In this document: positions 18,375 through 26,481 of the stretch, piece after piece
Numbering within the stretch: position 1 is the stretch's first letter
How the letters are laid out: each line of letters starts with the position of its first letter
From: Mesorhizobium wenxiniae
GTDB lineage: Bacteria; Pseudomonadota; Alphaproteobacteria; Rhizobiales; Rhizobiaceae
Direction of reading: 5' to 3'
Length of the DNA stretch: 64,000 bases
Assembly: GCF_002284535.1 (NCBI RefSeq)
Contig: NZ_NPKH01000020.1
Location: forward strand, 1,054,001 to 1,118,000
Made by a program: the position numbers and the translations under genes
The notes under the pieces: model-generated
What the model was told of the DNA's origin: nothing
The model's input: the letters and a program-made list of their open reading frames with translations, nothing else
Databases searched by the model: none

Positions 18375-19037
18375 TCAGAACGGATTCCAGGTGGCACGCT
18401 GGGTAAGTTTGAGATAACCGAGATTGACGCCAAGCCGGGCGCCGACGCCGGTACGGATCGGCACCAGCAGCACATTGTTGTTCTTCATCACGTTGAAGCC
18501 GACGCCAGCCACGAGATAGGCGGAGCCGGCAACGCCGCCGAAACGATTGTAGAGGCTGTTCACATCGTCGAGATTGTAGACCAGCATCATCACCCGCGAG
18601 CCCTCGCCGCCAAAATCCCAGCCGAGCGACGGGCCCTGCCAGAACACTTTGTGATCGCCGGCATTCTTGGTGTAGAGCGTGCCTTCGCCATAGGTCAGGC
18701 CACCGATCAGCGCGCCCGAGCCCTCCTCGCCAAGCAAATAGCCATTAGGCAGGCCGTAGGAGGCGAAAATCTTCTCGACGACGGTGGCGAGCCCGCCCGA
18801 TGTTGCGCCGAAGAATTTATGCCCGGAATCGACGATCTCCTGAGCGGTGTATTCCTGGGCCCGCGAAGGCGAGGTTGAAAAGACGACGACAAGGCCCATC
18901 AGAGCGATCGCCATTGAGGTGACACGGGAAAAACTCCGGTCAGAGATGACACGGGAAACCCGGTCAGAGACGACACGGAGAAAACTCCGGTCGGTGATGA
19001 CACGGAAAAAGCTCCGGTCGTAGTATCGGGAAAACAT
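18375..19037 (-). CDS. eipA: DUF1134 envelope protein (EipA-like) with repeated N-terminal extension
   Basis: The C-terminal ~165 residues (YTAQEIVDSGHKFFGATSGGLATVVEK ... GAYLVAGVGFNV-type beta segments, PIRTGVGARLGVNLGYLKLTQRATWNPF) match DUF1134, the family of the Brucella envelope integrity protein EipA, a periplasmic protein under CtrA control. A signal peptide MAIALMGLVVVFSTSPSRAQ begins at residue 42 (ATG at 18914). The 41 residues before it are repeats of a DRSFxRVxS unit encoded by ~27-bp imperfect tandem repeats. The true start may be 18914; the longer ORF stays open without stops. Confidence 0.8.
   Translation of the reverse strand: MFSRYYDRSFFRVITDRSFLRVVSDRVSRVISDRSFSRVTSMAIALMGLVVVFSTSPSRAQEYTAQEIVDSGHKFFGATSGGLATVVEKIFASYGLPNGYLLGEEGSGALIGGLTYGEGTLYTKNAGDHKVFWQGPSLGWDFGGEGSRVMMLVYNLDDVNSLYNRFGGVAGSAYLVAGVGFNVMKNNNVLLVPIRTGVGARLGVNLGYLKLTQRATWNPF
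18915..19037 (-). repeat. 27-bp imperfect tandem repeats at eipA 5' end
   Basis: Four units in a row read GATGACACGG(A)AAAA(G/A)CTCCGGTC on the plus strand (18.91-19.03 kb), spelling DRSFFRVIT, DRSFLRVVS, DRVSRVIS, DRSFSRVTS on the coding strand. One unit is shortened in frame. Confidence 0.8.
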
Positions 19038-19393
19038 GCTTCCAATCTCCGTCAGGGAGCACTTTCGCCGACGCCTCGCATCCGTGCGGCTCTTTGGCGG
19101 CCGCTAAGGATGACTGTTATGGGCAAACTATGCCGTAATCCTTTTTCAACCATTAAGCTTTCACATGAAGATGGCGGTTAGAAGGCTGGTTTCGAGCCGG
19201 TTTCGCGTCGCCCGCGCAGTATCCGCACCCTGCGTGAACACACCATTTTCGATAACGGCAATTCCGGATTTGTTGCTGCACGCTCAGGCGCTGTGTATTC
19301 AGTAGGCCTTGGGAGAGAGCGTGATTCGTGTGGACAGGCGTGACCATTGATCGCCCGGCCATTTTTAGTGAAATTTTGCAGGGACTTTCGCCG

Positions 19394-20023
19394 ATGGCCG
19401 AGCTTTTCACCCTTTCCGCACCCGACCTCGCAGCGCTTTTGTGCAGCCGGGTCTGCCACGACATCATTTCGCCGGTCGGCGCCATAAACAACGGGCTTGA
19501 GCTGCTGGACGAAGGCGGCGCCGACGAAGACGCCATGAAATTGATTCGCCAGAGCGCCAGAAACGCTTCGGCCCGCCTGCAATTCGCCCGCATCGCCTTC
19601 GGCGCAGCCGGTTCTGCCGGGATGATGATCGACACGGGGGACGCCGAGGCCGTTGCGATCGCCTTTTTTAAGAACGAAAAGCCGGAACTGGTCTGGAACG
19701 GAACCCGTGCGCTGCTGCCCAAGAACAAGGTGAAGCTCCTGCTCAACCTAATTCTCGTCGCCAACGCCGCCATTCCGCGTGGCGGTAAGCTTACGGTTAC
19801 TCTTGAAGACCTCGACACAGAACCACGCTTTGCGCTCGCCGCGAGCGGTCCGATGCTGCGCGTGCCGCCCAAATTCCTGGAACTCCATTCCGGCAACAAG
19901 CCTGAAGAACCGATCGACGCGCATTCGGTGCAGCCCTACTACACGCTGCTTCTGGCGCGCGAGGCGAACATGACGATATCGATACACGCAACCGCAGAAG
20001 AAATCGTGCTATCAGCCGCTTAA
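19394..20023 (+). CDS. chpT: Histidine phosphotransferase ChpT
   Basis: In alphaproteobacteria ChpT relays phosphate from the hybrid kinase CckA to CtrA and CpdR. The 209-residue protein has the degenerate DHp/CA layout: phospho-accepting His22 in SRVCHDIISPVGAINNGLELL, then a kinase-like ATP-binding fold lacking N and G boxes (KVKLLLNLILVANAAIPRGGKLTV). ATG 19394 is preferred; GTG 19328 would add 22 atypical residues. ctrA lies 1.4 kb away on the opposite strand, which supports the call. Confidence 0.88.
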   Translation: MAELFTLSAPDLAALLCSRVCHDIISPVGAINNGLELLDEGGADEDAMKLIRQSARNASARLQFARIAFGAAGSAGMMIDTGDAEAVAIAFFKNEKPELVWNGTRALLPKNKVKLLLNLILVANAAIPRGGKLTVTLEDLDTEPRFALAASGPMLRVPPKFLELHSGNKPEEPIDAHSVQPYYTLLLAREANMTISIHATAEEIVLSAA

Positions 20024-20266
20024 AGTTACTAAGGTGAGTAACAAGAATAGATAAGTATTTTTAGACAATGTTTACTACGCCTTCACGGACGAATGAAATG
20101 AACCTTCCAGGCTAGTTCGACCGAAGCATCGACAACAAGTTCCGTAAAAGCTGGTCTTGCAAAAATTTTATCTATTGGCTTTTCAGCTTCTTTACCGGAT
20201 TGATCCTACCGTGCCTTTCAGTACCGCGACGCTGCCGGATTGCCGCATGGCACAGAGGGCCCGGAA

Positions 20267-20635
20267 ATGAAACGCTGCATGTTCATCGACGATTCGAGCG
20301 TCATCAGGAAGGTCGCAAAGCGCATCCTGGGTGGTTCCGACATGCTGGTCATCGAAGCTGCGCGCGGTTTTGACGCGGTCGAGATGTGCACTGCTGACAT
20401 GCCGGATATCATCGTCGTCGACGGCGCCTTGCCGGACATGCAGGCGGAGGACGTTATTCGCCGCGTACGCGCCATCGAAAGTCCGATACAGCCCCAGATC
20501 CTGATTTCGCTGGTTGAGGTCGACGTCGCTTCGATCATGCGGGCAAAGCGCGCCGGCGCTCAAGGCTATCTGCTGAAGCCGTTCAATCGGCCGCAACTTG
20601 TCGAGTGCTTCCGCACCCTGAGAATTGCAGCCTGA
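20267..20635 (+). CDS. Single-domain response regulator
   Basis: A 122-residue receiver with no output domain. Acidic pocket D8-D9, phospho-acceptor D52 (VVDGALPDM), Ser81 in place of Thr and K104 (LLKPF) are all present, so it should be phosphorylatable. It lies downstream of chpT on the same strand after a 243-bp gap and converges on ctrA, from which it is split by a terminator. Partner unknown; a phosphorelay role next to ChpT/CtrA is inferred. ATG 20267 follows GAGGGCCCG. Confidence 0.85.
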   Translation: MKRCMFIDDSSVIRKVAKRILGGSDMLVIEAARGFDAVEMCTADMPDIIVVDGALPDMQAEDVIRRVRAIESPIQPQILISLVEVDVASIMRAKRAGAQGYLLKPFNRPQLVECFRTLRIAA

Positions 20636-20699
20636 TTCGCCTACCCCTGGCACATGGCCCCGGAGGTCGGCGCTCAAATGTCTGCGCTCACAATCGCAA

Positions 20700-20723
20700 A
20701 AGTCCGGCCGAAGCCGGATTTTT
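20700..20723. terminator. Rho-independent terminator between response regulator and ctrA
   Basis: TCCGGC-CGAA-GCCGGA followed by TTTTT on the plus strand and preceded by AAAA, so it can serve both converging genes. Confidence 0.85.
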
Positions 20724-20755
20724 GTCGGAAAATCGATCGGATCGGCGTCGTCAGC

Positions 20756-21451
20756 TCAGGCGCTGACACGGATATCTTCCGGCTCGCGCAGCACATAGCC
20801 GCGACCCCAAACCGTCTCGATGTAGTTCTGGCCGCCGGAAGCGGCGTCGAGCTTCTTGCGCAGCTTGCAGATGAAGACGTCGATGATCTTCAGTTCCGGT
20901 TCGTCCATGCCGCCGTAAAGGTGGTTGAGGAACATTTCCTTCGTAAGCGTAGTGCCCTTGCGCAGCGAGAGCAGCTCCAGCATCTGGTATTCCTTGCCGG
21001 TCAGATGCACGCGCTGCCCACCGACCTCAACGGTCTTGGCATCGAGATTGACCACCAGGTCGCCGGTGGTGATCACCGACTGGGCATGGCCCTTGGAACG
21101 CCGCACGATGGCGTGGATGCGGGCAACCAGTTCGTCCTTGTGGAACGGCTTGGTCATATAGTCGTCTGCGCCGAAGCCGAGGCCACGTACCTTGTCCTCG
21201 ATGCCGGCCATGCCGGAGAGGATAAGGATCGGGGTCTTCACCTTGGAAAGGCGAAGTGTTCTCAAGACCTCGTATCCCGACATGTCGGGCAGATTGAGAT
21301 CGAGAAGGATGATGTCGTAGTCGTAGAGCTTGCCTAGATCGACACCTTCTTCGCCAAGATCGGTCGTGTAGACATTGAAACTTTCCGATTTCAGCATCAG
21401 CTCGATGCTTTGTGCGGTCGCACTGTCATCTTCTATCAGCAGAACACGCAT
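20756..21451 (-). CDS. ctrA: Cell cycle response regulator CtrA
   Basis: Master transcription factor of the alphaproteobacterial cell cycle, controlling replication initiation, division, motility and methylation genes. The 231-residue OmpR-type protein has the receiver domain ([15 protein letters not shown], phospho-acceptor D51 in [17 protein letters not shown] in [10 protein letters not shown]) and a winged helix ([33 protein letters not shown] ... [11 protein letters not shown]), matching CtrA over its full length. The final residues [10 protein letters not shown] carry the Ala-rich end used for proteolysis in orthologues. The upstream region carries five GANTC sites. Confidence 0.97.
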   Translation of the reverse strand: MRVLLIEDDSATAQSIELMLKSESFNVYTTDLGEEGVDLGKLYDYDIILLDLNLPDMSGYEVLRTLRLSKVKTPILILSGMAGIEDKVRGLGFGADDYMTKPFHKDELVARIHAIVRRSKGHAQSVITTGDLVVNLDAKTVEVGGQRVHLTGKEYQMLELLSLRKGTTLTKEMFLNHLYGGMDEPELKIIDVFICKLRKKLDAASGGQNYIETVWGRGYVLREPEDIRVSA

Positions 21452-21539
21452 TTCATTCCCCTTTTCTGCTGCCGGACCATTTCACGACCCGTCCAGGACC
21501 GGAGCAGTGATTGCCTGAGCAGAGGCTGCCATCGAATGG

Positions 21540-21554
21540 TTAACAAAACCTAAT
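21540..21554. promoter_or_regulatory. Candidate CtrA box upstream of ctrA
   Basis: TTAA-CAAAACC-TAAT resembles the CtrA consensus TTAA-N7-TTAA with one degenerate half, about 90 nt before the ctrA start; autoregulation is known for this factor. Confidence 0.35.
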
Positions 21555-21604
21555 TCCGTGCCGTTGACGGTATCAGATTTTTTAACCCCTTTCTACACCT
21601 TGTT

Positions 21605-21681
21605 GAATCTAATAGTGAATCACGGAACCAAAACGCTAATGCAAAACATTAATGAGTCAGGCTAAGTGACTCCAGAGACTC
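21605..21681. promoter_or_regulatory. Cluster of five GANTC (CcrM methylation) sites upstream of ctrA
   Basis: GAATC at 21605 and 21617, GAGTC at 21654, GACTC at 21668 and 21677. CcrM methylates GANTC in alphaproteobacteria and the ctrA promoter is a known target in Caulobacter. Five sites within 77 bp is far above chance. Confidence 0.7.
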
Positions 21682-21901
21682 GCTGGCCGTGCTTCCGCAT
21701 CGAGAGCCGGAATTTTTACCCGGCCTTAAGTCCTGAGCCGTATGATTAACAATGCCCGTAAACGAATGGTTACCGCCGGCAAAAAACTTTAGGAATTTAT
21801 TTCCCATAGTTCCGGTAAAGTCGGTGGAGACCGGTGAAGCCTGAGTTTGCCAGGTGGATTGGACGATATGTGCAGGTGTGCGTTTCCAGGAGTACCGAAT
21901 C

Positions 21902-22279
21902 ATGAAGTCACGTGAAAACCTCGTTCGACTGAAGCAGTTTCAGGTGAACGAGAAGCGGCGGCAATTGCTGCAACTCGACATGATGATCGCCGAATTCGAG
22001 CGCATGGCTGTCGAACTGGAGCTTCAGATCACTGCCGAAGAAAAGAAAGCCGGCATCACCGACATCAACCATTTTGCCTATCCGACCTTCGCCAAGGCAG
22101 CGCGCCTGCGCCGCGACAATCTCAGAAATTCGCAAAGCGACCTCGCCCAGCAGCGAAGCGTTGCCGAATCACTGCTCGGCGAAGCCGAAGCGGAGCTTTC
22201 CAAAGCGGAAATGCTCGAATCACGCGACACGAAGATTCGCGACGCCGAGACCGGCGGCCGCAGCGCCATGATCGGCTGA
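21902..22279 (+). CDS. FliJ-like coiled-coil protein
   Basis: A 125-residue, highly charged alpha-helical protein (VRLKQFQVNEKRRQLLQLDMMIAEFERMAVELELQI ... LRRDNLRNSQSDLAQQRSVAESLLGEAEAELSKAEM), with the length and heptad pattern of the flagellar export chaperone FliJ. It is divergent from ctrA, an arrangement known in Rhizobiales. ATG 21902 is chosen: AGGAG lies 10 nt upstream and the preceding 16 codons do not fit. Confidence 0.75.
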   Translation: MKSRENLVRLKQFQVNEKRRQLLQLDMMIAEFERMAVELELQITAEEKKAGITDINHFAYPTFAKAARLRRDNLRNSQSDLAQQRSVAESLLGEAEAELSKAEMLESRDTKIRDAETGGRSAMIG

Positions 22280-22700
22280 AAACACGGCTTTAAGGCCAGT
22301 CAACACCCAGCGATCAGGGCGTTGCTCATCTGGAACGTCGCCGCTCATCGGTCGAGCAGCCGCCAGTTTCAGGCCTATGCTACCAAATCCCCTTCATATT
22401 CCGCGACCGGCCGCATCCGGGCATCCCTAATGTCGGGCGTATGCGGTTCCGACCAGGACCTTATCTGGTTGAGCAGCCCATCAGGGTTCTGGCCGAGTTC
22501 GGCGCGTCGAGCGGATGTCCAGCGGGCCCGACCGCGCAGGCCTCATGGAACTTGGCTAGGGCGATGCGAAAGAGCTTGCCGCCTAATGTGGCGAAGACCC
22601 GCTCGATGACGCAGGCGCAATCCATGCCTTTCCCGCCGCCATGCCGATCGGCAATATTGTGCTGACGGTCTGAAGCAGAGAGAGCCGTTGCGGCAAAGCA
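22280..22700. other. Intergenic stretch without a recognisable gene
   Basis: Between the FliJ-like gene and the terminator no frame shows a known domain or a good start. The longest open frame on the minus strand (22461-22796) crosses the terminator and lacks coding character; a decayed gene is possible. Confidence 0.4.
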
Positions 22701-22728
22701 AAAAAGGGCGCGGATTGTCGCGCCTTTT
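22701..22728. terminator. Terminator downstream of sciP
   Basis: AAAAAGGGCGCG-GATTGT-CGCGCCTTTT: a GC stem flanked by A and T runs, usable in both directions, 19 nt after the sciP stop. Confidence 0.85.
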
Positions 22729-22746
22729 GACTTACTTGGACCAGCC

Positions 22747-23022
22747 CTAGTGCCGATATTGCTGGATGCGCGTCGTGCGCAGCCCGGCAAGGCCATATTC
22801 GTCTATCGACGCTTGCCAGGACAGGAATTCCTCGGTGGTCAGCTTATAGCGCTGGCATGCCTCTTCGAGGCTCAGAAGCCCGCCGCGCACCGCCGCCACC
22901 ACTTCGGCCTTGCGCCGGATAACCCAGCGACGTGTGTTCGTCGGCGGCAGATCGGCAATCGTAAGGGGGCTGCCGTCAGGCCCGATAACATATTTGACGC
23001 GCGGTCTAACAAGATCGGTCAT
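22747..23022 (-). CDS. sciP: CtrA inhibitor SciP (DUF1153)
   Basis: A 91-residue helical DNA-binding protein of the DUF1153 family: RVKYVIGPDGSPLTIADLPP, TNTRRWVIRRKAEVVAAVRGGLLSLEEACQRYKLTTEEFLSWQ. SciP binds CtrA and blocks its recruitment of RNA polymerase after DNA replication. Length and sequence match orthologues across the whole protein. A start-proximal AGAGAG site precedes the ATG. A candidate CtrA box lies 70-80 nt upstream. Confidence 0.92.
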   Translation of the reverse strand: MTDLVRPRVKYVIGPDGSPLTIADLPPTNTRRWVIRRKAEVVAAVRGGLLSLEEACQRYKLTTEEFLSWQASIDEYGLAGLRTTRIQQYRH

Positions 23023-23089
23023 CGTACTCTCTACTAAAAACTCAAAGACCCAATCCCCACCACATTACCGCCACAGCTTTAAAAATTGC

Positions 23090-23104
23090 CTAAGCGAACC
23101 CTAA
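23090..23104 (-). promoter_or_regulatory. Candidate CtrA box upstream of sciP
   Basis: On the sciP strand it reads TTAG-GGTTCGC-TTAG, i.e. the 4-N7-4 spacing of the CtrA site with one mismatch in each half. CtrA activation of sciP is known in Caulobacter; here it is an inference. Confidence 0.4.
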
Positions 23105-23295
23105 TAGCTAGGTAAGGATCATGAACGGCGCGTTAGTCTCTTCGTCGGCATTTGAGGCATCTGCCCGCAAGCGCCGTATCCGTCCGAAAAAATCGGCCGG
23201 CTCGCGAAGCTGGCGCACCCGGAAAGCTTGACCTATATTCCGGCCATTGGCATTCAAGCGCCGTCATCCAAGGCGCCGTGCAGAACGAAAGAACC

Positions 23296-24486
23296 ATGAA
23301 CAGCCTCGACCTTCCCGGACGCCCCGAAGATACCCGCATCGTTGTTGCCATGTCGGGCGGCGTCGATTCGTCGGTCGTTGCCGGCCTATTGAAGCATGAA
23401 GGCTATGACGTCGTCGGCGTCACGCTGCAGCTCTACGACCACGGCGCGGCAACCCACCGGGCCGGCTCATGCTGCGCCGGCCAGGATATCGACGATGCTC
23501 GCCGCGTCTCCGAGACGCTCGGCATTCCGCACTATGTGCTCAATTACGAGGAGCGCTTCCGCAAGGCGGTGATCGACCCCTTCGCCGAGAGTTATGTGGC
23601 CGGCGAAACGCCGATCCCTTGCGTTTCCTGCAACCAGACGGTGAAATTCGCCGACCTTCTGGCGACCGCCAAGGAGCTCGGTGCCGACGCGCTGGCCACC
23701 GGCCATTACATCCGCTCTGGAGCCAACGGCGCCCATCGCGCACTGTACCGGCCTGTCGACGCGGACCGCGACCAGAGCTATTTCCTTTTCGCCACCACGC
23801 AGGCGCAGATCGACTATCTGCGCTTTCCGCTCGGCGGCCTGTCGAAGCCGCAGGTTCGCGCCATCGCCGAGCAAATGGGGCTAACGGTCGCCGCTAAGCA
23901 GGACAGCCAGGACATCTGCTTCGTCCCGCAGGGCAAATATTCCGACATCATCGCCAAGCTCAAGCCGACTGCTGCCAATCCGGGCGACATCGTCCATATC
24001 GACGGCCGCGTGCTCGGCCGCCATGAAGGCATTTTGCGCTACACGATCGGTCAGCGCCGCGGCATCGGCATCGCGTCGGGCGAGCCGCTCTACGTCGTCC
24101 ATCTCGACGCCGACCGGGCCCGCGTCGTCGTTGGTCCGCGCGAGGCGCTGGAGACGCATAAGATCTATTTGCGCGACATGAACTGGCTGGGCGACGCTGC
24201 ACTGTCAGATATCCCGACGGCTGGGCTGGAGCTTTTCGCCAAGGTCCGCTCGACACGCCCGCCGCGCCCGGCCGTGCTGCATCACAACGCCGGGATCACT
24301 TCGGTGGAACTGGTCGACGGCGAGTCCGGCATAGCGCCCGGCCAGGCCTGCGTGCTCTATTCCGACGACGGCAACGAAGCCCGCGTGTTCGGCGGCGGCT
24401 TCATCGAGCGTTCCGAGCGTGGCGCCGAGGCCGAGGCGATGCTGACGCGGCTGGCAGCCCGCCCGGCGCAGATTCCCGCCGAATAG
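23296..24486 (+). CDS. mnmA: tRNA-specific 2-thiouridylase MnmA
   Basis: Thiolates U34 of tRNA-Lys, Glu and Gln using sulfur from a relay and ATP. The 396-residue protein has the PP-loop SGGVDS (20-25), catalytic Cys109 in [12 protein letters not shown] and Cys208 in [14 protein letters not shown], and the C-terminal beta-barrel ending [24 protein letters not shown] 23296 is chosen; an in-frame extension to 23152 would add 48 non-conserved residues. Confidence 0.95.
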   Translation: MNSLDLPGRPEDTRIVVAMSGGVDSSVVAGLLKHEGYDVVGVTLQLYDHGAATHRAGSCCAGQDIDDARRVSETLGIPHYVLNYEERFRKAVIDPFAESYVAGETPIPCVSCNQTVKFADLLATAKELGADALATGHYIRSGANGAHRALYRPVDADRDQSYFLFATTQAQIDYLRFPLGGLSKPQVRAIAEQMGLTVAAKQDSQDICFVPQGKYSDIIAKLKPTAANPGDIVHIDGRVLGRHEGILRYTIGQRRGIGIASGEPLYVVHLDADRARVVVGPREALETHKIYLRDMNWLGDAALSDIPTAGLELFAKVRSTRPPRPAVLHHNAGITSVELVDGESGIAPGQACVLYSDDGNEARVFGGGFIERSERGAEAEAMLTRLAARPAQIPAE

Positions 24487-24492
24487 ACGAAG

Positions 24493-24511
24493 ATCCCGAT
24501 TTTATCGGGAT
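24493..24511. terminator. Hairpin after mnmA (repeat-family stem)
   Basis: ATCCCGA-TTTTA-TCGGGAT, 6 nt past the mnmA stop, followed by GGATCAGGCTCT; the same stem and flank occur at 9.24 kb. It has no long T-run, so termination is likely but not certain. Confidence 0.5.
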
Positions 24512-24542
24512 GGATCAGGCTCTGATACAGCCGCATTTTCTC

Positions 24543-25508
24543 TCAGGAAGACGATCCGGTGTGGATAACCGTGCCGGCGGTCAGGATACGCAGCACCCTG
24601 ATGGCTTCCTCGCCGCTGGTACGCGGTTCTGCCCGCGTCTCGATGCACTGGAGGAAATGCTCGAGCTCGCGCGTCAGCGGCATGCCCTCGCCCACCGCCA
24701 CATAGGACGGCTCGTTGGTGGTGAAGGCCCATTGGCCGCTGTCTTGCCACACCGCGTGGCGGTAAACGGCGAGCTTGCGCTCCCACGGCTCGACATCGTC
24801 GAACACCGCCATCGCCTTGGTGCCGACCACGGTCAGCCGCCGTTCGCGGTAAGGGTTGAGCCGCGACGCAAAGAGATGGCTGCGCAGACCATTGGGAAAG
24901 CGCATGTGCAAATGCGCGAAATCGCTGAGATTGTCGAGGAGCGCTGCCCCCTCGCCACGCACCTCGATCGGTTCCGTGCCGGTGATGGCCAGGATCATCG
25001 ACAGATCGTGCGGCGCAAGGTCCCACAGCGCATCGTTTTCGGTATGGAACTTGCCGAGCCCGAGGCGGTGCGAATGGATATAACGGACCTCGCCGAGCTC
25101 GCCATTGTCGATCAGAGCCTTCAACGTCTCGAAGGCTGGATGAAAGCGCAGCACATGGCCGACCATGAAGACGCGGCCATTGTCGGCCGCCGCCTTCACC
25201 GAGCGCTCGGCATCCGCCACCGTCAGCGCGATCGGCTTTTCCACCAGCACGTCCTTGCCGCCCTGGACTGCGCGCACCGCCATATCGGCGTGGAACTGCG
25301 GCGGCAGCGCCATGACGATGGCATCGACGTCGCTGCGGACAAACAGCGCCTCCGGCTCGATCGCCAGGCAATCCTGCTCACTGGCGAAGCCTTCGGCGCG
25401 GGCAGGGTTGACGTCCGAGACCGCGTGCAGCGCGCCGAGCGCCTTGAGGGTGCGGATGTGGTTGCTGCCCCAGTATCCGCAACCGAGGACTGCAATGCGC
25501 GGTTTCAT
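24543..25508 (-). CDS. Gfo/Idh/MocA-family oxidoreductase
   Basis: About 321 residues. N-terminal Rossmann fold (IAVLGCGYWGSNHIRTLKAL), EKPIALT with the conserved Lys of the family, and the C-terminal domain motif DLAPHDLSMILAITG that supplies the active-site Asp/His. It probably oxidises or reduces a sugar or cyclitol with NAD(P). ATG 25508 (MKPRIAVLG) is preferred to a TTG three codons upstream. Confidence 0.85.
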   Translation of the reverse strand: MKPRIAVLGCGYWGSNHIRTLKALGALHAVSDVNPARAEGFASEQDCLAIEPEALFVRSDVDAIVMALPPQFHADMAVRAVQGGKDVLVEKPIALTVADAERSVKAAADNGRVFMVGHVLRFHPAFETLKALIDNGELGEVRYIHSHRLGLGKFHTENDALWDLAPHDLSMILAITGTEPIEVRGEGAALLDNLSDFAHLHMRFPNGLRSHLFASRLNPYRERRLTVVGTKAMAVFDDVEPWERKLAVYRHAVWQDSGQWAFTTNEPSYVAVGEGMPLTRELEHFLQCIETRAEPRTSGEEAIRVLRILTAGTVIHTGSSS

Positions 25509-25675
25509 CAATTCCAACTCTAGAATTTCGTGGCCGAGACATAGCGGCGGGCCCCGCCGAACTCAACCCCGGCATTTCTGCGCGCAATTATCTGCCCGGC
25601 AAAGCTTTTCGGCCATCAGAGCGACCTGTGTCCGCTTGGGACGCACAAGCACGCGTCTCAAGACCGTAAACCTTC

Positions 25676-25724
25676 GCATCGTGCTTTCCGAAAATCGATT
25701 CCGGTTTTCGGAAGCACGATGCGA
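25676..25724. repeat. Long palindromic intergenic element
   Basis: CATCGTGCTTTCCGAAAA-TCGATTCCGG-TTTTCGGAAGCACGATG forms a near-perfect 17-bp stem. It belongs to the same class of Rhizobiales intergenic palindromes as the GGTTTTCGGAAAAG element at 9.2 kb. Confidence 0.65.
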
Positions 25725-25855
25725 TAGAATGTGCCGGCATGCCGGCTGCATCGATGCTTGACAGGCTTGGCCTCCCAACCTTATATCCGCCCGACCTTGG
25801 CGAACGCTTCGACATGCCTTCTGATTTAAGGCGGATTTCGGACCTTCGCCGCCCT

Positions 25856-25932
25856 GGCGGGGTAGCTCAGTTGGTTAGAGCACGGGAATCATAATCCTGG
25901 GGTCGGGGGTTCAAGTCCCTCTCCCGCTACCA
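25856..25932 (+). tRNA. tRNA-Met (CAT anticodon, elongator type)
   Basis: 77 nt including encoded CCA. Acceptor GGCGGGG/TCCCGCT (G1-T72 and G7-T66 wobbles), D-arm GCTC...GAGC, anticodon stem CGGGA/TCCTG with loop ATCATAA, T-arm GGGGG-TTCAAGT-CCCTC. The D-arm and variable loop resemble elongator tRNA-Met rather than tRNA-Ile2, but a lysidine-modified Ile identity is not excluded. Accessory DNA starts right after it, so it may have been an island attachment site. Confidence 0.92.
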
Positions 25933-26481
25933 CCTAATTTTTCCACAATGTTCTCTGCTTGGACTTGGTCGCCCCGAAACCCCGCAGAACAGCAACCCTT
26001 CGGCCGAAAGCTGTGGAGTGGCTGTAGCGGTGAGAGCGACTCATTTGTTCTCTGTTGGCCCATACTCTCCAAAGCTGAGGAGTACGCGTTTTTACTCCCG
26101 AGCTTTTGCTCTCTGAATTTGCGGGACTTTTCGGTTCCGACCTTGGAGTGGTTTTGCTGCGACGCCGCTATGCGGAGAACCCAGGAAGCAAACCAACCGG
26201 TGACCAATTGGTCAGCCGCTTCGGCCTAGGAGCGGGGCTCCGGTGCCGAACTTCAAATGTCTGGAATGGGGCCGTCAGCAATCAACCGTCGTCGAAGCCA
26301 GACTGTACAGCGCTGCGCCTGCAAGACCAAAACGGCGATGACGATGCGTCCACACTCTGTCGTAGGCTATTGCGCTCTGCGAGATCGATTGACCTTGTCA
26401 GACTTCGCTTGGATTTTGCACGCAGGGCACAAGCCAGGCGCAAATAACTTAATCCCCCGATCGGCCAGAACATTTTGCCGC
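25933..26481. other. Gap after the tRNA with no recognisable gene
   Basis: Six-frame reading gives only short, unlike frames. Base use is less GC-rich than in the core segment. It may be degraded left-end DNA of an island. Confidence 0.4.

Noticed and set aside
22320..22700. Possible transposase remnant after the FliJ-like gene
   Set aside because: A short minus-strand stretch (CVIERVFATLGGKLFRIAL) faintly resembles IS transposases, but no catalytic motif or terminal repeats were seen.
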